Program-made: the position numbers and the translations under genes | Notes under the pieces: generated by a model | Seen by the model: only the letters and a program-made list of their open reading frames with translations | Databases searched by the model: none | What the model was told of the DNA's origin: nothing | Part shown: positions 16,822 through 25,092 of the stretch, in pieces | Position numbering within the stretch: position 1 is the stretch's first letter | How the letters are laid out: each line of letters opens with the position of its first letter | Source: an uncultured Oscillospiraceae bacterium | GTDB lineage: Bacteria; Bacillota; Clostridia; Oscillospirales; Oscillospiraceae | Reading direction: 5' to 3' | NCBI GenBank assembly: GCA_944387055.1 | Contig: CALXDL010000072.1 | Location: forward strand, 1-56,233 | Length of the DNA: 56,233 nt

Positions 16822-16896
16822 CCCTCTGTACCTCGCCCCCGGACTTCGGACACCTGCCATCCCACAGGATATGCATCCTTCAGAAAGACACGGGAC

Positions 16897-16925
16897 TTCA
16901 CAAATGGAGCACTTTCTGGTATAAC
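16897..16925 (+). promoter_or_regulatory. Promoter of the uvrA-like gene
   Basis: TTCACA (16897-16902), 17-bp spacer, TATAAC (16920-16925), about 130 bp before the ATG at 17055. Confidence 0.6.
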
Positions 16926-17054
16926 GAAGGTGTTTCACACGCCCTGTCCCCACCGCTCTGGACTTTTTGGAAGAGCTGCGGACAGAGCGGGCGTGAAGGA
17001 TCTTGCTGGAAGACAGGCTCTGCAGCAGGCAGAAGAGGAGAGGAGCATGCAGAC

Positions 17055-19550
17055 ATGAGGGAGAGGACAGGTGCGCCGAAGGCGATACAGATCCGAGGCG
17101 CGCGTGTACATAATCTGAAGGACGTCGATGTCGATGTCCCGCTGAACGAGATCGTGGGCATCGCCGGTGTATCAGGTTCCGGCAAATCGTCTCTGGCGTT
17201 GGGCGTCCTCTACGCCGAGGGGTCCCGCCGGTACCTCGACGCGCTATCGACCTATACCCGCAGGCGCATGACGCAGGCGGCGAAGGCGGATGTGGACGAG
17301 GTGCTGTATGTCCCGGCAGCGCTGGCGCTGCACCAGCGGCCCGGTGTGCCCGGCATTCGAAGCACGTTCGGCACCGGGACAGAGCTGCTGAACAACCTCA
17401 GACTGATGTTTTCCCGGCTCGCCAGCCACCGTTGTCCGAATGGACACTATCTGCCGCCTACACTGGCTGTGGCAGCGGGGCAGGAGCTGACTTGCCCCAT
17501 CTGCGGGGAGACGTTCTCACCGCCAGGCGCCGAGGAGCTGGCGTTCAACAGCCAAGGCGCCTGCCGCACCTGCGGCGGGACCGGCATCGTCCGTACCGTC
17601 GACCGGGCGACGCTCGTCCCAGACAGTTCTTTGACCATAGAAGAGGGTGCGGTGGCGCCCTGGAACGCTCTGATGTGGTCGCTGATGGTGGATGTCTGCA
17701 GAGAGATGGGCGTGCGGACGGATGTGCCGTTCCGAGACCTGACAGATCGAGAAAAGGACATCGTCTATGATGGGCCCGCTGTGAAAAAGCATATCTTCTA
17801 TCGATCCAAGAACACCGGGCAGGCTGGAGAGCTGGACTTCACCTATTTCAACGCAGTCTATACTGTGGAGAACGCACTGGCGAAGGTCAAGGACGAAAAG
17901 GGCATGAAGCGGGTGGAGAGATTCTTGAAGGAGGCTGTGTGCCCGGATTGCGGCGGGACACGTCTATCAGAGGCGGCCAGGGGGCCGAAGCTGCGGGGGA
18001 TCGGTTTGGATGAGGCGTGTCAGATGACGCTGTCCGCGCTGAGCAGATGGGTGAGCGGCGTGCCGGATTCCCTGCCGGAAGAGATGCGCCCCATGGCTAA
18101 GAGCATCTGCGCGTCGTTCCAGACAGCGGCGGAGCGGCTGATAGAGCTGGGCCTGGGATACCTTGCTCTGGACCGTGCCGCATCCACGCTCTCCACAGGG
18201 GAGCGTCAGCGGATGCAGCTGGCCCGCGCAGTGCGCAACCGGACCACCGGTGTCCTATATGTGCTGGATGAGCCTTCCATCGGGCTCCATCCCTCCAATA
18301 TCGTGGGGCTGACCGCAGTCATGCACGACCTGGTGGCGGACGGGAATTCCGTGCTGCTGATCGATCACGATACCCAGGTCCTGGCGGAGGCGGATCAGAT
18401 TATCGAGATGGGCCCGGGGGCTGGCACGGCCGGCGGCCGTGTCGTTGCGCAAGGGACCGTGGCAGATCTCGCGGGAGACACCAGTTCTCTGATCGGCCCG
18501 TTCCTCTCCGGAGACCGGACGAGCAGGGTCCGGCAGTGTACGGAAGAGGAGAGGATGTTCGACGCCGGGAGGATCCACCTCTCCACCGCGGCCATCCATA
18601 CCGTCAAGCCTCTCACGGTGGATATCCCGAAGGGGAGACTGACCGTCGTGACAGGTGTGTCCGGCTCTGGGAAGACGACACTGATCCTAGAGAGCCTGAT
18701 CCCTGGGTTGGAGGCTGCCATCGCGGGCACGGGACTGCCGGAGCATGTCCGCTGTGTCAGCGCGGAGGGCATCAGCCGGATCAAGCTGATCGATGCTACG
18801 CCCATCGGCATCAATGTCCGCTCCACTGTGGCGACATATGCGAACGTACATGACGAGCTGCGCAAGCTCTATGCCAAGTCGCCGGATGCCAAGCGGCTTG
18901 GCATCAAGGCAGGGGACCTCTCCTACAATACCGGCAGGCTGCGTTGCCCGACCTGTGACGGGACGGGCGTCATCAGTCTCGACGTGCAGTTCCTGCCAGA
19001 CGTGGAGATATCCTGCCCGGACTGCCGCGGTTCCCGATATGCGAAGGATGCAGGAAAAGTGCGCTGCCAAGGGCGCGGAGGGAAGGCCTATTCCCTCCCG
19101 GAGCTGATGGCCATGGACATCGACACGGCATTGGACGCCTGCGCGGATATGCGGCTCGTCCGGCAGCGCCTGCAAGTGCTGCGGGACCTGGGCCTGGGCT
19201 ATCTGACTCTGGGAGAGGCGACGCCGAGCCTTTCCGGTGGAGAGGCGCAGCGCCTGAAACTGGCCAGCGAGATGGGCAGAGGACAGTCGGACACGATCTT
19301 CGTGTTCGATGAGCCGACCATCGGGCTCCATCCGCTGGATGTACAGACGCTGCTGGGCGTGTTCCAGACCCTCATCGCCAACGGCGCGACGGTCGTGGTG
19401 ATCGAACATGACCTGGATGTGATCCGGAATGCTGACTATATCATCGATATGGGCCCGGGCGGCGGTGAAGAGGGCGGCAGGATCGTAGCCACCGGGACGC
19501 CTTCTCAGATTGCGGGGAACGCGGACAGTGTCACGGGGAGGTTCCTGTAG
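17055..19550 (+). CDS. UvrA-family ABC ATPase, short paralogue
   Basis: The 831-residue protein has the tandem UvrA layout: Walker A GVSGSGKSSL (38-47), a CxxC zinc module (CPICGETF and CRTCGGTG), LSTGERQRMQLARAV with LYVLDEPSIGLHP, then the second half with GVSGSGKTTL, a CPTCDGTG/CPDCRG zinc module, SLSGGEAQRLKLASEM and FVFDEPTIGLHP. It is about 100 residues shorter than housekeeping UvrA. The loss falls in the first half where UvrB contacts map, so it is more like UvrA2/DrrC proteins linked to drug or DNA-adduct tolerance. ATG 17055 starts at the conserved beginning with a GGAG site; the frame stays open far upstream. It stands alone, with no uvrB or uvrC beside it. Confidence 0.9.
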   Translation: MRERTGAPKAIQIRGARVHNLKDVDVDVPLNEIVGIAGVSGSGKSSLALGVLYAEGSRRYLDALSTYTRRRMTQAAKADVDEVLYVPAALALHQRPGVPGIRSTFGTGTELLNNLRLMFSRLASHRCPNGHYLPPTLAVAAGQELTCPICGETFSPPGAEELAFNSQGACRTCGGTGIVRTVDRATLVPDSSLTIEEGAVAPWNALMWSLMVDVCREMGVRTDVPFRDLTDREKDIVYDGPAVKKHIFYRSKNTGQAGELDFTYFNAVYTVENALAKVKDEKGMKRVERFLKEAVCPDCGGTRLSEAARGPKLRGIGLDEACQMTLSALSRWVSGVPDSLPEEMRPMAKSICASFQTAAERLIELGLGYLALDRAASTLSTGERQRMQLARAVRNRTTGVLYVLDEPSIGLHPSNIVGLTAVMHDLVADGNSVLLIDHDTQVLAEADQIIEMGPGAGTAGGRVVAQGTVADLAGDTSSLIGPFLSGDRTSRVRQCTEEERMFDAGRIHLSTAAIHTVKPLTVDIPKGRLTVVTGVSGSGKTTLILESLIPGLEAAIAGTGLPEHVRCVSAEGISRIKLIDATPIGINVRSTVATYANVHDELRKLYAKSPDAKRLGIKAGDLSYNTGRLRCPTCDGTGVISLDVQFLPDVEISCPDCRGSRYAKDAGKVRCQGRGGKAYSLPELMAMDIDTALDACADMRLVRQRLQVLRDLGLGYLTLGEATPSLSGGEAQRLKLASEMGRGQSDTIFVFDEPTIGLHPLDVQTLLGVFQTLIANGATVVVIEHDLDVIRNADYIIDMGPGGGEEGGRIVATGTPSQIAGNADSVTGRFL

Positions 19551-19590
19551 GGAGAGAACGGCGCGGACAGGACGCGGCTTCTAAGATGGA

Positions 19591-19624
19591 ACGGGTGGCA
19601 GACACGGCCGTGTCTGCCACCCGT
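19591..19624. terminator. Perfect 34-bp palindrome, bidirectional terminator
   Basis: Two 17-bp arms (19591-19607 and 19608-19624) with no loop, followed on the plus side by TCGTTTTC. It separates the convergent uvrA-like and DUF5105 genes. Confidence 0.8.
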
Positions 19625-19648
19625 TCGTTTTCAGGGGAGCCGGTCCCT

Positions 19649-20263
19649 TCAGGGATCGACGGGGTCTTCCGAAGAGGTCGCGAAGGAGAACAGACCGCCG
19701 ACCATCGCGTCTACGACGGCGTTGTCCGAATCGATCGTCCAGGCATCATCCACCAAGGTCAGATGGATATCGACGGAGTTCGTCACGGTGTTATCGGCAT
19801 TTTCCTCCATGACCGAGGTCATCGTGTCCAGATAGATCTGCTCCAATTCCTCGTCAGTAGGCTGCTGATCTTCCGGGAGGAACGCATACTCCATGGACAC
19901 GGAGAACAGTTCGCTGATGTACTGCACCATCACCTGGGCCATGTCGATGTTGGTGAAGTCGACAGAGACGACTGCCGTCCCGGCCTCCTCATCCTCTTCC
20001 GAGCTGGTGATCGTGTACGTCAGGTTCTTGGCGATCGCTGCCATGATCTGCTGATCAGACTCGCTCGTCTCCGCATCGGCGTCGATGTCGGGACTTTCCT
20101 GGAGCTCGCCGCCCCAATAGGATGCGATCGCCGCTTGATCGGCAGACTGGAACGCCTCGATGGCCTTGCTGACGACGGTCTCAGCGGATTCCCGGCTGCT
20201 TCCGCACGCGGCGAGGGCCAGGCACAGCGCACAGGCTGTGATCAGGGACAGAGTTCTTTTCAT
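19649..20263 (-). CDS. DUF5105-like lipoprotein
   Basis: The 204-residue protein has a lipoprotein signal peptide (MKRTLSLITACALCLALAAC, lipid Cys at 20). The mature part begins with a SSRESAETVVSKAIEAFQSAD block resembling DUF5105/DUF4878 cores, with an acidic, mostly helical C-terminal region. Such proteins are common, function unknown, at the surface of Clostridia. ATG 20263 has TTAGGAGGAAG upstream; the longer frame to 20311 does not fit. It is a single-gene unit between two convergent or divergent neighbours. Confidence 0.8.
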   Translation of the reverse strand: MKRTLSLITACALCLALAACGSSRESAETVVSKAIEAFQSADQAAIASYWGGELQESPDIDADAETSESDQQIMAAIAKNLTYTITSSEEDEEAGTAVVSVDFTNIDMAQVMVQYISELFSVSMEYAFLPEDQQPTDEELEQIYLDTMTSVMEENADNTVTNSVDIHLTLVDDAWTIDSDNAVVDAMVGGLFSFATSSEDPVDP

Positions 20264-20337
20264 CGTTCTTCCTCCTAATTTTCCGTCAGGGGGCGGATCG
20301 GTATCTCCCACAGCGGTCAGATCCGGGACCTATGATA

Positions 20338-20366
20338 TTGCAATATTGGACGAGGCGGTCTATAAT
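20338..20366 (+). promoter_or_regulatory. Promoter of small membrane protein gene
   Basis: TTGCAA (20338-20343), 17-bp spacer, perfect TATAAT (20361-20366). It leaves a leader of about 235 nt before the ATG at 20610, in which I found no supported reading frame or known RNA motif. Confidence 0.7.
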
Positions 20367-20609
20367 ACATGCGGGTCACTGTACCGCCAAGACGATAGGC
20401 TCCGACTGGACGATTTGAGAGATACGCTCTTCCATGATTGTAACCCGGATCACGAGCGGAGTCAACTGCCGGAGCGAAGGGGCCGACGTCTCTGCACCGT
20501 CCATATGGAGGGGGCTCTTTATATAGACAGGGACGCGCCTCCTTGGCGGCCTTCAGACCTTCTGATGTCGTGTTCCGACTGCCTGGGGCAGTCAATATGA
20601 GAGAGGAGA

Positions 20610-20996
20610 ATGGAAATGAAAACGAAGAAGAAAAGAAGCGTACTTTTGCTGATCTCTGCGATCATAGGGGTGCTCTACATCCTGTACAGCATCTCCTACT
20701 GGAGCGGCGCCAACGCCTCGGCGGCAGGGGGGGCGGAAGCCGTGGGAGCCGGTCTGGCTACGGCGCTGGTATTCCCCCACCTGATCTGCACGGGACTGGC
20801 AGTCATCTTCAATATCCTTGGCTGGGCGATGAACCACCGGGCATTCGCGCTGGTGGGCGGGATATTGTATGCGGTCGCGATGTTCTTGTTCCCCATGTAT
20901 TTCATGTTCGTGATCGTCGAAGTGATCTTGTCCTTCGTGGGATTCGCGAAGCTCAAGAAGATCATCGCGGCCAACGAGAGCATCTCGGAGCAGTGA
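20610..20996 (+). CDS. Four-helix membrane protein of unknown function
   Basis: The 128-residue protein has a basic start (MEMKTKKKR) and about four hydrophobic helices (roughly 9-28, 41-66, 77-92, 93-115), ending in KLKKIIAANES. No catalytic motif is visible and I cannot assign a family. GAGAGGAGAATGG precedes the ATG; a second in-frame ATG at residue 3 is possible. The strong promoter and long leader suggest regulated expression. It ends at a shared bidirectional terminator. Confidence 0.7.
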   Translation: MEMKTKKKRSVLLLISAIIGVLYILYSISYWSGANASAAGGAEAVGAGLATALVFPHLICTGLAVIFNILGWAMNHRAFALVGGILYAVAMFLFPMYFMFVIVEVILSFVGFAKLKKIIAANESISEQ

Positions 20997-21040
20997 GGAC
21001 ATCCGATAGGACGCACGCGTGACGGAGCGTCTTCTTGTAT

Positions 21041-21076
21041 AGAAGGCCCCTCTCTCACAGGAGAGAGGGGCCTTCT
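21041..21076. terminator. Bidirectional terminator
   Basis: Perfect 16-bp arms (21041-21056 and 21061-21076) with a 4-base loop, between convergent genes ending at 20996 and 21103. Confidence 0.8.
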
Positions 21077-21102
21077 GTCCGGCAGATCGCTGACGATCAT
21101 CG

Positions 21103-21642
21103 TCAGTGCAGGGGCGCCGGGGCCTTCCCGGATAGGAAGAGCGTCACGCACCGCTCGATGGGCATCTGCTCCTGGTTCAGCCTTTCCGCGAACTGCTCTG
21201 CAGCTTCGCGGGCCTCAAAGGAGGGCGCGGCCACGAAATAGGCGCCGGTTTCGGCAGCGCGGCCCCAGATGCCGTACTGTGTACTGGATTCTGACCAATA
21301 TACCGCATAGGCCACCTGTGGGACAGATGGACCTGCAAACTGGCATAAAGCGGTGATCAGGTCCTTGGGAGAGGGTTTCTCATAGAGCTCGTGTCCAAGG
21401 AGCTGCTGCATCTCCGTGCGGCTCCCATATTCCCAGGCGTCCTTCGTGGCACGAGAAAGCGCCTTGCAGACCGCCCGCTCACTTTTCCCGCAGCGCCGGG
21501 CGGTATCCTGGTAGACACGGCACATCGAGAGCTCCCCGGGGAATTGGTCGCGGGCCGATAGGACGGCCCAGTGTAAGACACGATAGCAGGACTTACCGCA
21601 TCTGCCGCTGATCCGAGCGATCGCTCGTTCGATCGCATCCAT
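21103..21642 (-). CDS. Stand-alone Spo0A C-terminal domain protein
   Basis: The 179-residue protein starts directly with a Spo0A_C-type DNA-binding domain (residues about 3-105). The recognition segment VYQDTARRCGKSERAVCKA, then DAWEYGS and LLGHELYEKPSPKDLITAL, aligns with the Spo0A pattern YPSIAKKYNTTASRVERAI. There is no receiver domain, so no phospho-control. The last 70 residues are not recognised. AAGGAGG stands before ATG 21642. Upstream on the same strand (near 21692) is TTTGTCGTA, one base off a 0A-box TTTGTCGAA. It could act as a constitutive or ligand-controlled modulator of Spo0A targets; this is inference. Confidence 0.8.
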   Translation of the reverse strand: MDAIERAIARISGRCGKSCYRVLHWAVLSARDQFPGELSMCRVYQDTARRCGKSERAVCKALSRATKDAWEYGSRTEMQQLLGHELYEKPSPKDLITALCQFAGPSVPQVAYAVYWSESSTQYGIWGRAAETGAYFVAAPSFEAREAAEQFAERLNQEQMPIERCVTLFLSGKAPAPLH

Positions 21643-21869
21643 TTCCAGTCCTCCTTCCTGGTGTTCTCCTGGTCCCAGCATACGACAAATTCCAACAAAA
21701 TGTGCGGATCTGACTAAAAAAGACAGAATATGACAGATATTGAAAGGCCGGAACAGGATAGGCAAGGCATCTGCTGGACGCTGAGGGGCACCAGCCCGTT
21801 CCTGCGGGAGGCGGGACAGGGCCGGTGGGAGCGATGGGATGACGCCGCGGCCGAGAGAGGATGACCTGC

Positions 21870-21899
21870 TTGACGGTCCTGTGAGATAGGCAGTATGCT
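21870..21899 (+). promoter_or_regulatory. Promoter of the DEDDh exonuclease gene
   Basis: TTGACG (21870-21875), 18-bp spacer, TATGCT (21894-21899), 34 bp upstream of the ATG at 21933. Confidence 0.55.
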
Positions 21900-21932
21900 A
21901 GAGAGAAACGAGAGACAGAGGAGGAGAGCGAT

Positions 21933-22628
21933 ATGATTGGGAGCCTGATGAGCCGGTTCGACCGGATCGTCGTCTTCGATACAGAGACCACTGGGATCGA
22001 TCCGCGCCGGGACGAGATTATCGAACTGGGGGCCCTGTGCCTGACGGCGGAGGGAGAGACGGCGAACATGGATGTGCTGATCCAGCTGTCTCCAGGACGA
22101 TCTCTTCCGCCCTTCATCACAGGACTGACCGGCATCACAGACGCACAGCTTCGCGATGAAGGCGTCGGGAAGGAGGCCGCAGTGGCGGACTTCTGCCGGT
22201 TGCTGGACGGGGCGGAACGGCCGCTCCTGGTGGCATATAACGCCCAGTTCGACCTGAACTTCCTCTATTATTTGCTGCGCAGCCAGGGGCGGGCCGACGT
22301 CCTGGGGCCGCCCCATTTCCTGGATGCGTTGACCGTGTACCGGGACCGGCGGGACTATCCACACAAGCTCTGTGACGCCATCGCAGCCTATGACCTGGAT
22401 GGACGAGTGGTGAATAGCCACCGGGCGGTGGATGATGCCCGGGCCGCCGCCTGTCTGCTGGCAGCCATGGAGCAGGAGCGGGACGATCTGCTCTCTTATG
22501 TGGATCTCTTCGGTTATCTTCCCCGCTACGGCGTATCCGGCCGCCCGATCGCCTCTGTCACGTACCGGGCCCGATCCTATGACAGGAGCGTTCCCTTGTA
22601 CGAATTGCCAGAAACAGAAAAAGTGTGA
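21933..22628 (+). CDS. DnaQ-like DEDDh 3'-5' exonuclease
   Basis: The 231-residue protein has the DEDDh exonuclease motifs in order: ExoI VVFDTETTGIDP (D16, E18), ExoII AYNAQFDLNFL with its Asp, and ExoIII SHRAVDDARAAACL with His and Asp. Members act as proofreading subunits of DNA polymerase III or as free nucleases; as a short stand-alone protein it could be either. GGAGGAGAGCG precedes the ATG. A second Met at residue 6 is possible. About 35 bp downstream is the TetR operator palindrome, which may also act as its terminator. Confidence 0.88.
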   Translation: MIGSLMSRFDRIVVFDTETTGIDPRRDEIIELGALCLTAEGETANMDVLIQLSPGRSLPPFITGLTGITDAQLRDEGVGKEAAVADFCRLLDGAERPLLVAYNAQFDLNFLYYLLRSQGRADVLGPPHFLDALTVYRDRRDYPHKLCDAIAAYDLDGRVVNSHRAVDDARAAACLLAAMEQERDDLLSYVDLFGYLPRYGVSGRPIASVTYRARSYDRSVPLYELPETEKV

Positions 22629-22656
22629 AGGATCTGTGAATCTTTTTTAGAGGATC

Positions 22657-22704
22657 TTGAAATACGACAACTTGTCAGGTATGATACCTGACAAGTTGTC
22701 GTAT
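22657..22704 (+). promoter_or_regulatory. TetR-gene promoter inside a 43-bp palindromic operator
   Basis: TTGAAA (22657-22662), 17-bp spacer, TATGAT (22680-22685). A perfect 43-bp palindrome (22662-22704, centre G22683) covers spacer and -10. Each arm contains its own small dyad, GACAACTTGTC and GACAAGTTGTC, 21 bp apart. The layout fits autorepression by two TetR dimers on one DNA face. As RNA the same element folds into a long hairpin followed by AATTTTTCC, so it may also end upstream transcription. Confidence 0.8.
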
Positions 22705-22814
22705 AATTTTTCCAGCTGGGGATCCCGACACAAGACCACATGTGGGACGGAAGATGGCCAGAAGCTGAAGAAAACGGCGGCTGGATCTCGTTTAGAGAAA
22801 AGAGGATGGATGAG

Positions 22815-23447
22815 ATGCCGACCAGTACATTTTTGAACCTGCCCGCGGAAAAGCAGGAGCGGCTCATGGACGCAGCGACCCGGGAGTTTTCCGCGAGGCC
22901 CTATAATGAGGCCTCGCTCAACCAGATCATCCAGGACGCGGGCATCCCCCGGGGCAGCTTCTACATGTATTTCCAAGACAAAGAGGACCTGTTCCGCTAT
23001 CTGTTCCGAGGGTATATGGACCAGCTCATGATGGTCCTGGAAGAAGCACTGCTGCGGGAGAAAGGGGATATCTTCGCAGCGCTGCTGCGCCTGTTCGACT
23101 ACACCCGTGAGAAACGGAAGGACCGATCTCTTGGCGGGATGGGCGCGATGGCGGCCATCATCGGCCGGAACAGCGGGATGCAGAAGAACGTGCTGTTAGG
23201 GATGGTGGATACTGGGCGTGTCCTCGACCGGCTGCGGCAATCGGTGGACCCGGAACTCTTGGATTTGCGGCAGGAGCAGGACTTGACGCTCATCCTGGCA
23301 GTGCTGCTGTCTCTGACGGGGCCGCTGGTGTATAGCGGCATCCAGGAGGAAGAAGCCGGGACGTCCCGTGAGCGGCTGGCAAGTCTGCTGGATGTTTTGC
23401 GGCGGGGCATGGCCAAGGACAAAGGCCCCAGAGCGGAAGAACACTGA
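22815..23447 (+). CDS. TetR/AcrR-family repressor of the efflux operon
   Basis: The 210-residue protein has the TetR N-terminal helix-turn-helix (LMDAATREFSARPYNEASLN, then DAGIPRGSFYMYFQDKEDLF). The ligand-binding domain is of the kind found in AcrR-like regulators (LFRYLFRGYMDQLM onward). ATG 22815 is used because AGAGG lies 9 nt upstream; ATG 22806 abuts that site and longer frames lack one. It sits directly behind the palindromic promoter and 19 bp ahead of the membrane fusion protein gene, so it probably represses itself and the efflux genes until a drug or metabolite binds. Confidence 0.9.
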   Translation: MPTSTFLNLPAEKQERLMDAATREFSARPYNEASLNQIIQDAGIPRGSFYMYFQDKEDLFRYLFRGYMDQLMMVLEEALLREKGDIFAALLRLFDYTREKRKDRSLGGMGAMAAIIGRNSGMQKNVLLGMVDTGRVLDRLRQSVDPELLDLRQEQDLTLILAVLLSLTGPLVYSGIQEEEAGTSRERLASLLDVLRRGMAKDKGPRAEEH

Positions 23448-23466
23448 GAGCAAGGAGACGTGTGTC

Positions 23467-25092
23467 ATGAAAGAAGAACTGATGAAAGAAGAACAGGAAG
23501 CGAGCGTCCGGCCCGCTGTATCGGAGGCGCCCAAGAAGGAGCGGAAGCTGCACCTGCCCAAAAGCGGGAAGGGCCGCCGGCGGCTGAGGATGCTCCTCAT
23601 CCTGGCGGTGGTGGTGGCTGTGGCAGTGGGCTGGCTGTCCCGTATGGGCGGGAACGGTATGGCCGTCGGGAGCAGTTACATACCAGTACAGGTGATGCGG
23701 CAGGACTTGACGGTATCCGTCTCCGGCAGTGCCACTCTGGAGCCGGCGGACGCCTACAACGTGACCACGCTGATCTCTGGCACCATCCAGAGCGCCCCCT
23801 TCGAAGAAGGAGACCTGGTGTCCCAGGACACCCTCCTCTATACGCTGGACAGCAGCGGCGCACAGGACTCTGTGGCGCGGGCGGGTATCTCGGTGGAGCA
23901 GGCCCAGCTGACGTATCAGCAGGCGCTGGATGCACTGAATCCCACTGCGACCATCTCAGGTGTGCTCAACGAGGTCTATGTCCACGACGGAGACAGCGTC
24001 AATGCAGGCGACCCCCTGTGCAAGATCGTGACCAGCACAGATCTGACCATCGATTTCCTGTTCACCTATGTGTCGCCGGAGCAGTTCTACGTGGGTCAGA
24101 GCGCCACGGTGTTCATCGGGGACTTCGATGGATCCGTCCAGGGGACGGTCACGTCCGTCTCCAACGGGACCACAGTCACTTCCAACGGCAGACAGACCTG
24201 TTCTGTCCGGGTGAAAGTGGAGAACCCGGGTATCGTCTCCACGGCTTACACGGCCCGGGCCGTCATCGGCAGCTATAGCAGCTATGGGGCCGCGTCCATC
24301 ACCATGCCCGCCTCCGCGACGGTATACGCCGCCGCTTCCGGCTCGGTCAGTGGGTTCAGCAAGCTCTCCGGCAGTACGGTCACCAAAGGAGAGGTACTGT
24401 GCACCGTGGATTCAGATCCCATCCGTGACAATATCCAGACAGCCAGACTCAACTTGGAGTCTGCGCGTCTGTCCGCGTCTACAGCCGCGGACTCGTTGGA
24501 TGACTACACGATCGAAGCGCCCATCAGCGGCACCGTCATCGAGAAGACGTTCAAAGCCGGAGACAAGGTGGACGGCGCATCTTCTGGTACGCTGGCGGTC
24601 ATCTATGATCTGAGCAGCCTGAAGATGGAGATGAACGTGGATGAGCTCAATATCGGGAAGGTCCAGGTCGGGCAGGCGGTGGAAGTCACGTCTGCTGCGT
24701 TCCCGGGCCAGACGTTCACCGGGACGGTCGAGAAGGTGAGCGTCAACGGTACGACGACCAACGGCTTCACCAACTACCCCGTCACCATCACGCTCCAGGA
24801 GTATGGCGACCTGCGGCCGGGCATGAACGTATCCGCCCGTATCCTGGGCGAGACCGTGGAAGGCGCCGTCTGCGTGCCTGTGGAAGCTGTGAGCCGGGGC
24901 GATACCGTGCAGGTGGCGCTGCCTGGCGCGCTGGCTGAAGACGGTGCCACCGTGGCGGATCCGTCCAAGATCGAAGAGCGGCCTGTGAGCCTGGGCATCA
25001 ATGACGAAACGTACATCCAGATCACCTCCGGACTGGAGGAGGGCGAGACGGTCTTGATCGCTGACCAGACCGGAGCCGTGATGGGAGGCTGA
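23467..25092 (+). CDS. Membrane fusion protein (MacA/HlyD family) of an ABC efflux system
   Basis: The 541-residue protein has a cytoplasmic basic/acidic N-terminus and one transmembrane anchor at about residues 41-58. Then come two lipoyl/barrel-sandwich half motifs (VSGSATLEPADAYNV, SAPFEEGDLVSQD) with a coiled-coil hairpin between, a second lipoyl-like repeat (ITMPASATVYAAASGSV, SGTVIEKTFKAGDKV), and beta-barrel and C-terminal domains ending EGETVLIADQTG. The repeated lipoyl-like segments make it longer than typical MacA. It would link the MacB-like permease to extracellular export. AAGGAG precedes the ATG; the longer frame overlaps the TetR gene. Confidence 0.88.
   Translation: MKEELMKEEQEASVRPAVSEAPKKERKLHLPKSGKGRRRLRMLLILAVVVAVAVGWLSRMGGNGMAVGSSYIPVQVMRQDLTVSVSGSATLEPADAYNVTTLISGTIQSAPFEEGDLVSQDTLLYTLDSSGAQDSVARAGISVEQAQLTYQQALDALNPTATISGVLNEVYVHDGDSVNAGDPLCKIVTSTDLTIDFLFTYVSPEQFYVGQSATVFIGDFDGSVQGTVTSVSNGTTVTSNGRQTCSVRVKVENPGIVSTAYTARAVIGSYSSYGAASITMPASATVYAAASGSVSGFSKLSGSTVTKGEVLCTVDSDPIRDNIQTARLNLESARLSASTAADSLDDYTIEAPISGTVIEKTFKAGDKVDGASSGTLAVIYDLSSLKMEMNVDELNIGKVQVGQAVEVTSAAFPGQTFTGTVEKVSVNGTTTNGFTNYPVTITLQEYGDLRPGMNVSARILGETVEGAVCVPVEAVSRGDTVQVALPGALAEDGATVADPSKIEERPVSLGINDETYIQITSGLEEGETVLIADQTGAVMGG

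Noticed and set aside
16467-17054. N-terminal extension of the UvrA-like protein to 16467
   Set aside because: It reads through a terminator-like hairpin and a promoter, has no UvrA similarity, and the conserved start is at 17055.
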